Source of the DNA: Nanobdellota archaeon
GTDB lineage: Archaea > Nanobdellota > Nanobdellia > Pacearchaeales > GW2011-AR1
Reading direction: 5' to 3'
Length of the DNA stretch: 32,655 nt
Assembly: GCA_027334715.1 (NCBI GenBank)
Contig: DAHWUG010000002.1
Span: forward strand, 64,977-97,631
Of the stretch, positions 7,324 to 15,729 are shown piece after piece. Both the position numbers and the translations under genes were made by a program. How positions within the stretch are numbered: the stretch's first letter is position 1; each line of letters begins with the position of its first letter. The notes beneath the pieces were generated by a model. The model saw only the letters and a program-made list of their open reading frames with translations. It made no database searches and was not told where the DNA came from.

Positions 7324-7584
7324 TTATTGTGCACCCTCCAATTCTGAAATTTTTTTAGATAATCCATTTTCACTTAATCTTAAATCAAGCAATATTCTGA
7401 AAGATTTCATGGCATCTCGTCCAACATGAATATCATTTGCTTGAGAAGGGTCTAATCTTTGAGTTGTTCTAAAATATCCAGTATCTCTGTAAAGTTGTCT
7501 CTCTGCATAGGGAATGGATGATCTTACATGCATTCTTGCCATATACAAATTATACATCTCCCCTAGTTTTTTCATTGATTTCAT
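7324..7584 (-). CDS. Hypothetical 86-aa protein (TrmB operon)
   Basis: A soluble, basic, mainly helical protein of 86 aa that I do not recognise. It carries MYNLYMARMHVRSSIPYAER near the start and a C-terminal amphipathic helix (KSFRILLDLRLSENGLSKKI). There is no signal peptide, membrane segment or catalytic motif. It begins 4 nt after the preceding gene and ends one base before the TrmB start, so it is the middle of a tightly coupled operon. Function is unknown. Confidence 0.6.
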   Translation of the reverse strand: MKSMKKLGEMYNLYMARMHVRSSIPYAERQLYRDTGYFRTTQRLDPSQANDIHVGRDAMKSFRILLDLRLSENGLSKKISELEGAQ

Positions 7585-7588
7585 TTTA

Positions 7589-7978
7589 TTATTTTTTCTT
7601 CCCCCTTATTGCATTTCTTATGGAATTATGCATATTCCTGTAATCTTGCCATTTTCTTGTTATGTCTTCTATTACCTGTCTTGTCTTGTCTTTTATTCCA
7701 GTATGAAACACACTTGCTTTTCTTTCTAAAATCCCAGCAGGAGTTATCTGTTGATTTGGATTGGTTATAACAGTATACCCAGAAGATGAGATCATATAGC
7801 CTACTTGCTGAATGTCATAATCATTTGCAGCCCATAAAATAAGAGTAAACCTTCTTGAATCGTCAATATGCTGATTAAGATTAACCAAATCAACCAATTT
7901 TGCTTCGTAAAATTCCCTTTCAAGTTTTTCTGGAGTCAAACTTTGGTTTCTTCTGTATAATTCTATTGTTCTTTTCAT
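7589..7978 (-). CDS. Hypothetical 129-aa protein, first gene of the TrmB operon
   Basis: The track begins at a TTG (7990), but an ATG at 7978 lies ~27 nt after a clear TATA box (8001-8010), so the ATG start (MKRTIELYRRNQ) is preferred. The protein has an N-terminal helical part, a central alpha/beta stretch (RRFTLILWAANDYDIQQVGY, then SGYTVITNPNQQ), and a basic C-terminal helix (KTRQVIEDITRKWQDYRNMH). There are no membrane segments, cysteines or known catalytic motif. It is first in a four-gene unit with orf86, the TrmB-like regulator and orf42. Function not recognised. Confidence 0.6.
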   Translation of the reverse strand: MKRTIELYRRNQSLTPEKLEREFYEAKLVDLVNLNQHIDDSRRFTLILWAANDYDIQQVGYMISSSGYTVITNPNQQITPAGILERKASVFHTGIKDKTRQVIEDITRKWQDYRNMHNSIRNAIRGKKK

Positions 7979-8000
7979 TTTATTTGACAAAATTTGCTGG

Positions 8001-8010
8001 TTTATAAATC
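8001..8010 (-). promoter_or_regulatory. TATA box of the TrmB small-protein operon
   Basis: GATTTATAAA on the minus strand is centred ~27 nt before the ATG at 7978, and decides that start over the TTG at 7990. The presenilin gene upstream stops at 8071, so this is the operon promoter. Confidence 0.65.
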
Positions 8011-8070
8011 TTATGGTTTTGTCGTTCTTTTACAGTTACAACATATAGAGAATGTAAAATTCGTGTGGAT

Positions 8071-9027
8071 TTATAAAAGAAGATAGCTGGCAATGATTCC
8101 TATGAGGATTCCTGCAGTTATGAAAGGCATTGCAGGGTAAAATTTCTTCTTTTCAGCTGCGAAGAAAAGGTATGAGAGGCCAAGAGTTGCTCCTAAAATT
8201 ACAAAAATTGCTGAAACAAGACCAAGAGTCATGAACATAACGCCCGCGGTTATTATTGGAAATACCACGTCCCCTCCCCCAAGAATTGCGACATTGACCT
8301 TTATTTTCTTGTTTTTCAGCTTTGATTTTGGAATTGTCTTTTTCCATGTTTTTATCTGCGACCTTTGCTGTTTTGAGATGTAAGGAACAAAAAAGCCTGA
8401 GAAAATTTTAAGCGTGTTAATCTGGTATTTTGCCATTTTCTGCATAACTCCTGAATGCCAAACAGCCCACATGTCATATACTGAAATCAGGAGCAAGAGA
8501 GCGACAACTGTCCAGACATTGAGTATTGGGACAAAAACAGTTGCAATTCCCGGATAAATCAAAAGCTCTGTGAGATTATGAATAAGATAGCTTTTTCCGG
8601 ATATTTTAACAAATGCAAGCACAAGTGAAATTGCAAGTATTGAGATGAAAACAGCTTCCTGGCCGACATTCAAATCAAGACTTTTGGCAATAGCCATGAA
8701 TGAAAGAAGAAGAGCTATTGTTATAACAGAGAAAAACCATATCTTAAGGAAATAGCTGACCTGGAATTTCATCAGCAGTATCAAAAGAACAATTGCAAGT
8801 ATGAATGCAAATATTAGGTAGGCAAAAGAGCTGTTAAAATCGCTTTGTGTCTGGGCAGGAGGGGGATTAATCCACTCAAGGTATGGATTTGTGGTTGCCT
8901 GAACTGTTCCGTTTGTCTGGGCTTGCTGTATTGTAAAAGGATTCGTGCTTATTACATAAAGACCGATAAACTGCGTAACTACAAACATTGCAAGAAGAAG
9001 CGCAGTAATTCTTAAGTTGTGTTTCAT
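8071..9027 (-). CDS. Presenilin/signal-peptide-peptidase-like intramembrane aspartyl protease (A22)
   Basis: A 318-aa polytopic membrane protein with about nine hydrophobic segments. It carries all three hallmarks of GxGD proteases: Tyr184-Asp185 (ISVYDMWAVW), the GGGD motif with Asp253 (AILGGGDVVFP), and a PAL-like PAMP (298-301) before the last helix. Together they define the presenilin/SPP fold and the two catalytic aspartates. A hydrophilic loop between them (TWKKTIPKSKLKNKKIKVN) is short, as in archaeal homologues. The enzyme would cleave transmembrane helices or remnant signal peptides within the bilayer. It ends 6 nt from the aCPSF1 gene and is probably co-transcribed with it; substrates are unknown. 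Confidence 0.93.
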   Translation of the reverse strand: MKHNLRITALLLAMFVVTQFIGLYVISTNPFTIQQAQTNGTVQATTNPYLEWINPPPAQTQSDFNSSFAYLIFAFILAIVLLILLMKFQVSYFLKIWFFSVITIALLLSFMAIAKSLDLNVGQEAVFISILAISLVLAFVKISGKSYLIHNLTELLIYPGIATVFVPILNVWTVVALLLLISVYDMWAVWHSGVMQKMAKYQINTLKIFSGFFVPYISKQQRSQIKTWKKTIPKSKLKNKKIKVNVAILGGGDVVFPIITAGVMFMTLGLVSAIFVILGATLGLSYLFFAAEKKKFYPAMPFITAGILIGIIASYLLL

Positions 9028-9033
9028 TTTTTC

Positions 9034-10920
9034 CTATCGCAATCTTAAAGTCTCTAAAACGCGGGGAACATTTGTCTCAACATGGTTTAACTTGTACAAT
9101 GCTGACGCAAGATCCAGGCATTTTGAAACTTCACCATGATTTATCATTATCCTTTTTGGCTTTGGCCTTATGTTATTGAAGAAGCTTATTATTTCGTTTC
9201 TTCCTGCATGTGCAGAAAGGCCTGCAATTGTGTGAACTTCCAGATTTATTTTCACATTTTCCTCATGGCCCTCGAAAATCATTTTTGTGTCCTTGAGACC
9301 CTCTTGCACTTGGCGTCCTAGAGAGCCAACGCCCTGATAACAGACAAACATTATTGAATTTTTCTCGTTTCCTGCAAATTCGCGGAAATATTCAACACTT
9401 GCTCCGCCAACAAGCATACCTGATGTTGCAAGAACGACGCATGGGCCTCCTTCGACAACTTTTCTTCTTTCTTGGGGGGAACCAACACGGGAGAATATTT
9501 CTGAAACAAACGGATTCTGGTCCTGGAAAATGGACGCACGGATTTTATTGCTTAAAAAATCAGGATAAGCCGTGTGAATTGCATTAATGTCCCAGATCAT
9601 TCCATCTATGTAAACAGGGATTTTTTTCATCTTTCCTGCAGCTATTGCATCCTCTATGATAAGCATTGTTTCCTGCGCTCTTCCAAGGCCAAGCTCTGGA
9701 ATGAGAATTTTCCCTCCGCGCTCTATTGTCTTGTTTATTATTTCAATCATTTTCTCCTCTGACTCAATTCTCGGAGGAAGAATGTCTGTCTTTGCCCCAT
9801 AAGTTGATTCTGTCAAAACAGATTCAATTCTTGGAAAGCTGGCAACAGCGGGGTCCAAAAGCCTTGTCCTTGTGTATTTGTAATCTGCACTGTACAAAAA
9901 ATTGTGAAGTCCGTTTCCGATGTTGAAATGAACCATAGCACTTCCCAAAGCATGGCCTGAATTATAAAATGTTACCCTTATGTCAGGAGCTATGTCAGTC
10001 ACTTCGTTGAAATTCAGGCATACAGTATGCTTAACCATCTCCTTGATGTCTTTTGAACTGTACAAAGGCGTTGCAGCCTGCTTATATGCAACCCCAATGA
10101 AATCAAGGCACAGAAGAGCAGCAACATCCATTGTAGGAGCTGTCATATATGTTGGGCCCTTGAATCCCATTTTGTAAAGATAAGGAAGAAGGCCAACATG
10201 GTCAAGATGAGCATGGCTTAAAATGACTGCATCAAGCTGCTGGATGTTAAATTCAGGGATGTCAAAATAAGGGAACTTGTCTTTTCCATGGCCAGCGACG
10301 TTAATTCCGCAGTCAAGAAGAACTTTTGAATTAGGAGTCTGAAGCAAAAGGCAGCTTCTTCCAACTTCCCTTGCGCTTCCAAGCAGAGTTAAGCGAACCC
10401 ATTCCTCTACTTTTTCAGGATTCCATCCCTTGTAGATTTTCTCTCCGATTTCATTAAGGAATTTTCTCCTGTAATTGTTATTTGCATAAAGAACTTCACG
10501 AATGCTTTCTGTAATCTGGCTTTTTATTGCAGGGCTTCTCTGAACCTGGGGAGTCCAAAGCGTTGTTTTTTTAATTTCATCAAGAATGCTTCCCTGCTTT
10601 CCTATAACCATGCCAGGCCTTTTTGCCTCTACAATAACGATGCTTCTGTGATAATCAAAGATTATGTTTGTAAGCTCTGCTTCCTGAGGAACTATTTTCT
10701 GTATTTCTGCCTTTGCTTTCTCCTGTTCATGAAGAATTTTTTGGTCTGCACGAAGCTCTATTCTTTTCTTGATTTCATCAACAAGAGATTTTATCTTTGA
10801 TTCTCCTTCCTTGAAGAAATTCTCATTATCTGTGTAAAGGACAATATTAGCTCCTTCAAAATTGGCTTCTGTTATGCTGCTTTGTAATCTCTCAGTTATA
10901 TGCTTCAGAATGTCTGTCAT
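9034..10920 (-). CDS. aCPSF1/FttA, KH-domain beta-CASP ribonuclease and transcription termination factor
   Basis: A 628-aa protein at the family's usual length. Residues ~1-180 hold the tandem KH-type RNA-binding region, with PGMVIGKQGS as a clear GxxG loop. Residues from ~180 form the metallo-beta-lactamase fold, with LGSAREVGRSC and the zinc-binding HAHLDH (236-241). The beta-CASP insert (VLTESTYGAKT, ELGLGRAQE, LATSGMLVGGAS) and the late histidine motifs (SAHAGR, MINHGE) follow. aCPSF1 (FttA) is the archaeal homologue of CPSF73: it cleaves nascent RNA at U-rich sites to terminate transcription. It lies between the presenilin-like gene and proteasome beta, all on the minus strand. Confidence 0.97.
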   Translation of the reverse strand: MTDILKHITERLQSSITEANFEGANIVLYTDNENFFKEGESKIKSLVDEIKKRIELRADQKILHEQEKAKAEIQKIVPQEAELTNIIFDYHRSIVIVEAKRPGMVIGKQGSILDEIKKTTLWTPQVQRSPAIKSQITESIREVLYANNNYRRKFLNEIGEKIYKGWNPEKVEEWVRLTLLGSAREVGRSCLLLQTPNSKVLLDCGINVAGHGKDKFPYFDIPEFNIQQLDAVILSHAHLDHVGLLPYLYKMGFKGPTYMTAPTMDVAALLCLDFIGVAYKQAATPLYSSKDIKEMVKHTVCLNFNEVTDIAPDIRVTFYNSGHALGSAMVHFNIGNGLHNFLYSADYKYTRTRLLDPAVASFPRIESVLTESTYGAKTDILPPRIESEEKMIEIINKTIERGGKILIPELGLGRAQETMLIIEDAIAAGKMKKIPVYIDGMIWDINAIHTAYPDFLSNKIRASIFQDQNPFVSEIFSRVGSPQERRKVVEGGPCVVLATSGMLVGGASVEYFREFAGNEKNSIMFVCYQGVGSLGRQVQEGLKDTKMIFEGHEENVKINLEVHTIAGLSAHAGRNEIISFFNNIRPKPKRIMINHGEVSKCLDLASALYKLNHVETNVPRVLETLRLR

Positions 10921-11002
10921 AAAAACAACCTATGGTTTTTTCTAATTTCCTTTTTATCTTTTTATTTAATTAATTCCTTTTTATTTTAAGCAAAAAATAT
11001 TA

Positions 11003-11674
11003 TCACTTCTTTGATTCTTTATAATCAGGTAGGATATCCTGGTCAACCACTTTTTTTATCCCATCTTTTGTTATTGTGTAAACATCAATACCATGACCTG
11101 AGAAAACATCTCTCTGCGTTGAGGATTTTATTGCTTCAACTGCTAATTTTACCCCCTCATCAATTGACATGCCTTTCTTGTACTGCCTTTCCAAAAGACC
11201 TAAAATATAAACCATTCCAGAGCCATCTGCTAGATAATCTTTTACTTTTAATAAAGAACCATCTGCGCCAACCTGGTAAAGCTCTGTTGAGCCATCTTCA
11301 TTGAATCCTCCGACAAAGGTATCAACAATATCTGGAACCATTGATGGCTGCCTTATTCCTGAATATGCTACAGCAGCAACAAGATTTGCTGACTGTTGTA
11401 CAGAAGGTCTTACTCTTGTTCTTAGTTCTTTTAGCTTAAGTTCTGCAGCAATTATCTTAACCAGCCTTTGGGCACCAGATACCTGGCCAGCAAAGGAAAT
11501 TACAAGATAGTCATTTATTGGATTAGTTTTCTGGAAATTCTTATCCATAACCAAAGACTGGCCACCTGTAACCTGCCTGTCAGAAGCCATAACAATTCCT
11601 TCTTTGCATACAATACTGACTAAACTTGTTCCTGTATTGAGAATCTTACTTTTTAATTCGGCATCCATTTCCAT
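11003..11674 (-). CDS. psmB: 20S proteasome beta subunit
   Basis: A 223-aa Ntn hydrolase. The sequence KILNTG-TSLVSIV marks autocatalytic removal of a 15-residue propeptide, leaving Thr16 as the N-terminal nucleophile (Thr1 of the mature chain). Asp17 of the mature chain is in MASDRQVT. The catalytic Lys33 equivalent lies in DKNFQKT, with what looks like a one-residue insertion before it. GSGMVYILGLLE and HGIDVYTI are typical core strands. An alternative start two codons in (MDAELK) is possible. The alpha subunit is encoded far away at 19887 on the other strand, so the two halves of the proteasome are separate transcription units. Confidence 0.95.
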   Translation of the reverse strand: MEMDAELKSKILNTGTSLVSIVCKEGIVMASDRQVTGGQSLVMDKNFQKTNPINDYLVISFAGQVSGAQRLVKIIAAELKLKELRTRVRPSVQQSANLVAAVAYSGIRQPSMVPDIVDTFVGGFNEDGSTELYQVGADGSLLKVKDYLADGSGMVYILGLLERQYKKGMSIDEGVKLAVEAIKSSTQRDVFSGHGIDVYTITKDGIKKVVDQDILPDYKESKK

Positions 11675-11831
11675 TTTATTTCTTTTTTATTTTAGCTTAG
11701 TTATCTGATTTAATGTCTTGTTTAATAACCTCAGAATCAACCTATGAAAGCGTGGGATTTTGATTTTATAAAGTTTTCGGCAAATACAATTTTAACGAAA
11801 TTCATTTAAAGTTAATTTTCATTGGTTCTGA

Positions 11832-13634
11832 ATGAAAACAGAGTGGGATTTAAGCTACCTTAAAAAAGGAGGGGATTTTGAATATAAAAAAGAGAAGTGG
11901 AAACAAGAGACAGAAAAATTTATTTCAAAATGGAAAAACAGAAGAGATTATCTTGAAGATTCCAAAGTTCTGAAAGAAGCGCTTGATGAATATGAAAGAT
12001 GGTCTGAATTTTATGGACCTTCTTCAGATGAATTTTCTGCATCCTCTTCAGCAGATGAATTATACTACCTTTGGCTTGAGACACAAGCAGACCAGACCAA
12101 TCCAGAGTTCAAAGCGGGATTTACCAAAGCAGATGATTTCGCAAAAGACATGGGAAACAGTATTTCCTTTTTCAAGATAAGTTTGTCTGGAGTATCAAAA
12201 GAAAAGCAACAAGAATTTTTAGGTTCCCCTGAATTAAAAGAGTACAGGCATTTCTTAGAAAGAATTTTTGAGAGGTCAAAATACATGCTTGGTCAAAAAG
12301 GTGAAGAAATTATGAGCCTAAAAGCTTCTTCATCTTATTCTTACTGGAGGAAAATGGTTGCTGAATTCCTGTCAAAAGAAGAAAGGGATATTATTGATGA
12401 AGAGGGGAAGACGATAAAAGCTACAGAAGAAATGTTATTAAGCTTAATAAAAAGCCAGAACAAAAATGTCAGAGACAATGCCGCTGCAGCATTTAATGAT
12501 ATACTGAATAAAAATGTTGATATAGCTGAAACTGAAATGAATGCTATTTTAGAAAATAAGAAAACTGATGATAAATTAAGGGGTTTTGCAGGGCCAGATG
12601 AAGAAAGGCATTTAAGCGATGATATCAGAACAGAAACGGTTAACAATTTACTAAAAACAGTAACAGGAAGATTTGATATATCTCACAGATATTACAAGCT
12701 AAAGGCTAAACTTCTGGGGCAGGATAAGCTTGAATACTATGAAAGGGATGTTGAATATGGAAATGTTGACAAAAAATATTCATATGAAGATTCTGTGAAA
12801 ATTATCTCTGAAGTATTCAAAAAGTTAGATCCCAAATTTGAAGAAATATTCAAAATGTTTGTTGAAGGGGGCTTTGTTGATGTTTATCCAAGAAAGGGAA
12901 AAAGAATTGGGGCATTCTGCGTGTACCTAACAAAAACCCAACCCGTATACATAATGTTGAATCACACAGATAAATTATACGATGTTACAGTATTTGCACA
13001 TGAATCTGGTCATGGGATAAACGGTGAATTGTCAAAAGAACAAAATGCCCTTTATTTTAATACTTCAACTGCAACTGCAGAAGTTGCAAGCACTTTCATG
13101 GAAGATTTTGTTCTTCAGGAATTAATGAAAAATGCTGATGATGAGCTAAGACTTTCTTTGATGATGGCTAAACTCGATGGTGACATATCATCAATAATAA
13201 GGCAAGTTGCAGGGTATAATTTTGAAAAGGAAATTCATGAAAAATTCAGGGAAAAGGGATTTTTACCAAAAAATGAGATAGGAAAAATTTTCCAGAAACA
13301 TATGAGTTCTTACATGGGAGACTATGTTAAAATGTCCCCTGGAAGTGAGAATTGGTGGGTTTACTGGAATCATATAAGACTTTATTTCTATGTTTATTCA
13401 TATGCTTCTGGTTTACTTGTTTCGAAGGCTTTACAGAGAAAAGTCAAGGAAAACCCAATGTTCATCGAAAAAGTTAAAAATTTTCTTTCTGCAGGAACCT
13501 CAAAATCTGCGGAAGATATTTTTAAGGGCATGGGAATAGAACTTAATGAGGACTTTTGGAATAAGGGATTAGATGAGGTTGAAGATTTGCTTAATGAAAC
13601 GGAGAAACTTGCAGAAAAACTAGGGAAGATTTAA
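11832..13634 (+). CDS. pepF: M3 family zinc oligoendopeptidase (PepF-like)
   Basis: A 600-aa peptidase of family M3B. The zinc site is HESGH (His390, Glu391, His394, in TVFAHESGHGING). The third ligand region is TATAEVASTFMED about 25 residues later. The N-terminal half is helical (oligopeptidase F N-terminal-like), and the C-terminal catalytic part ends with YWNHIRLYFYVYSYASGLLV, typical of the family. It hydrolyses short peptides in the cytoplasm, plausibly finishing what the proteasome releases. It has no signal peptide. It is a single gene between divergent psmB and convergent rad50, 20 nt from the latter. The family is mainly bacterial, so lateral transfer is possible. Confidence 0.93.
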   Translation: MKTEWDLSYLKKGGDFEYKKEKWKQETEKFISKWKNRRDYLEDSKVLKEALDEYERWSEFYGPSSDEFSASSSADELYYLWLETQADQTNPEFKAGFTKADDFAKDMGNSISFFKISLSGVSKEKQQEFLGSPELKEYRHFLERIFERSKYMLGQKGEEIMSLKASSSYSYWRKMVAEFLSKEERDIIDEEGKTIKATEEMLLSLIKSQNKNVRDNAAAAFNDILNKNVDIAETEMNAILENKKTDDKLRGFAGPDEERHLSDDIRTETVNNLLKTVTGRFDISHRYYKLKAKLLGQDKLEYYERDVEYGNVDKKYSYEDSVKIISEVFKKLDPKFEEIFKMFVEGGFVDVYPRKGKRIGAFCVYLTKTQPVYIMLNHTDKLYDVTVFAHESGHGINGELSKEQNALYFNTSTATAEVASTFMEDFVLQELMKNADDELRLSLMMAKLDGDISSIIRQVAGYNFEKEIHEKFREKGFLPKNEIGKIFQKHMSSYMGDYVKMSPGSENWWVYWNHIRLYFYVYSYASGLLVSKALQRKVKENPMFIEKVKNFLSAGTSKSAEDIFKGMGIELNEDFWNKGLDEVEDLLNETEKLAEKLGKI

Positions 13635-13654
13635 AAAAACCTTTTATGTAGCGT

Positions 13655-15715
13655 TCAAATCAAATCCTCTGCTGAAAGCTTTGAAACGCCATTTTCTTTC
13701 CTGAAGCGTATCACATTCTCAACAAAGCTTTCTATTTTTGGCTCGTGACTGACAATTATCAGCTGCTTTACCTCGAGCTGCCTTAAAACATCCCTCATCT
13801 TGTCAAGCTGCTGCTCGCTGAATCCATCCGTAGGTTCATCGAGAATTACAACATCCTTTGTCTTTATCCTGCTAAGCAGAGAATTGACAACCTGATTGAG
13901 TGAAAGACGATATGCCAAAGCTATGGCTGTTCTTTCCCCGCCTGAAAGATAGGAATAATCTATTTCATAGTCCTGATGGCGTATTATCGGCGTGAATTCC
14001 TCATTCAGGCTTACTTCAAATACATCTGATACAAGCATGGAGAACCATTCTGCAAAAAGCCCTGAGAATTCGGACTTGAGCCTTAGCATGACATTTCTTT
14101 CTGCAAAAGAAATCAGGGAGACAAAGTCTTTCGAGATCCATTCCTCTATCTTTGTTATTTTTTCAAGGCTTTCCCTGATTGCCTCGGTCTTTGCAATTCT
14201 TGCCTTCATTTCCTCTACCTGCCTGGAAAAAACCTCTATTTCCTTTTTCAGTTCAGCGACTTTTATCTCGGCAAGCCTTTCCTGCCTTTGTGCCTCTTTT
14301 AAGCTTTTGTCGTGAAGCTCAAGCAGAGATTCAAATTTTTTCAGTTCAAACACATTTTTTGTAAGGATATCTATATGCTGGTTCAGGAGAATTATGTCCT
14401 TTTCAAGAAGCTGGTTTGATTTTTCTATTTCCTGAAGACGAAGTTTTTTTGATTCTATTTCCTGGAATTTTACTTTTTTCAGCCTAAGATCAGAAAGCTC
14501 TTTTTCCTTTGAAAAAATAAATTCCTCGACTTTTATCATGCTTTCAATGATTTTCTTTTTTTCAAGCATCAGTTCATCTATTTTCCTTGAGTTCTCCGCC
14601 ATTTCTGACTCAAAATTGTTAAGGACATTTGTCTTGTAGACAGGACCAACATCCTGAAGGCATGTTGGGCATATATCTATTTTTCTTATCTGCTCCCTTA
14701 TTTTTTTCACTTCGTCATTCCGGATATTTAAGGAATTTATCTGTGAACTCACCTTCAAATTTTCCTCGTTTATCTGAAATTTGTCTCTTTTCCTGAATTC
14801 TATCTGCTGTTCAAGCTCCTTTATTTTTGTTTCCTCAAACTGAAGGCTCTCAAGCTCCTTTATCTGGGAATTAATCTGCTCCTTTGTTTTGTTGTTTGTG
14901 AATAATGTGTCTTTCTTGTTTGCGACAATTATCCTTGTTTTCTCAACTTCCTGCTGAAGCTTGTTTTTCTCATCTATCTTCTTAAAAACATCGTCCCTTT
15001 CTTCCTGCGCTTTTCTCATTTCCTCTATCCTTAGGAAAAGCTCTCTTTCAACAGATGAAAGATTGTGGTATTTTGTCTCAAGCTCCTCCTCTTTTGAAAT
15101 CATTGCTGCCCTGTCTTCTTCAAGATTCTCAATCTGGCCTTCCTTCATCCTTTTTTCCTCCCTAATCTTTGAAGAAACAACTTCTGCATTCTCTATTATC
15201 GTCTTGTACCTGTCAATGCCAAAAACATGGCGAAGCGCGTTTATTCTTGTTTCAGGGTCTTCAAGAATTATCTGCTTCATCTCCTCCTGGGGAGTGTAAA
15301 CTGTGAACTTATAGAGAATATTCTGCTTTTTTGAGAATTCTTTGGGGTAATTCAAAAGCTCTAAAACCTTGTCCTTAAGCTCTGTGACTGACATTTCCTT
15401 TCTTTCTCCGTCAATTGTGATAAAGCATGAATCCTGGGAAACTGTCTTGCCTTTCTTGAGATTTCTTTCAAGAACAACTTCTTTTCCATCTATGTCAAGA
15501 TAAAGTATAACCCCTCCTTCACTTGCTCCGTTTCGTAAAATAGCTGTTCCTCTCTGGCCCGGCTGCAGTCCAAATAAGGCAAACTCAATTCCAAGAAGTA
15601 TAGATGTTTTTCCGGAGCCAATGTCACCTGATAAAAGCGTTGAGCCTTCAGGGAAAACAATCTCCTGGGTTTCATAGCTTCTTATGCTATTCAATATTAT
15701 TTTTTTAAGTCTCAT
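13655..15715 (-). CDS. rad50: Rad50 double-strand-break repair ATPase (compact form)
   Basis: A 686-aa SMC-like ATPase. Walker A is GDIGSGKTS near residue 30. A long coiled coil is interrupted by the zinc hook CPTC (Cys349, Cys352). The signature motif YLSGGERTAIALAYRLS is near residue 590, and Walker B VVILDEPTDGF follows. Most archaeal Rad50 proteins I know are about 850-900 aa, so the coiled-coil arms here are short; both ATPase lobes and the hook are intact. It works with Mre11, encoded 14 nt upstream, in DNA end resection and tethering. HerA and NurA, often adjacent in archaea, are not in the window. Confidence 0.95.
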   Translation of the reverse strand: MRLKKIILNSIRSYETQEIVFPEGSTLLSGDIGSGKTSILLGIEFALFGLQPGQRGTAILRNGASEGGVILYLDIDGKEVVLERNLKKGKTVSQDSCFITIDGERKEMSVTELKDKVLELLNYPKEFSKKQNILYKFTVYTPQEEMKQIILEDPETRINALRHVFGIDRYKTIIENAEVVSSKIREEKRMKEGQIENLEEDRAAMISKEEELETKYHNLSSVERELFLRIEEMRKAQEERDDVFKKIDEKNKLQQEVEKTRIIVANKKDTLFTNNKTKEQINSQIKELESLQFEETKIKELEQQIEFRKRDKFQINEENLKVSSQINSLNIRNDEVKKIREQIRKIDICPTCLQDVGPVYKTNVLNNFESEMAENSRKIDELMLEKKKIIESMIKVEEFIFSKEKELSDLRLKKVKFQEIESKKLRLQEIEKSNQLLEKDIILLNQHIDILTKNVFELKKFESLLELHDKSLKEAQRQERLAEIKVAELKKEIEVFSRQVEEMKARIAKTEAIRESLEKITKIEEWISKDFVSLISFAERNVMLRLKSEFSGLFAEWFSMLVSDVFEVSLNEEFTPIIRHQDYEIDYSYLSGGERTAIALAYRLSLNQVVNSLLSRIKTKDVVILDEPTDGFSEQQLDKMRDVLRQLEVKQLIIVSHEPKIESFVENVIRFRKENGVSKLSAEDLI

Positions 15716-15729
15716 TTTGTTTTTATTTT

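Noticed and set aside
7322-7373. Longer TrmB start at 7373
   Set aside because: It overlaps the preceding gene by ~50 nt, while the ATG at 7322 follows its stop by one base.
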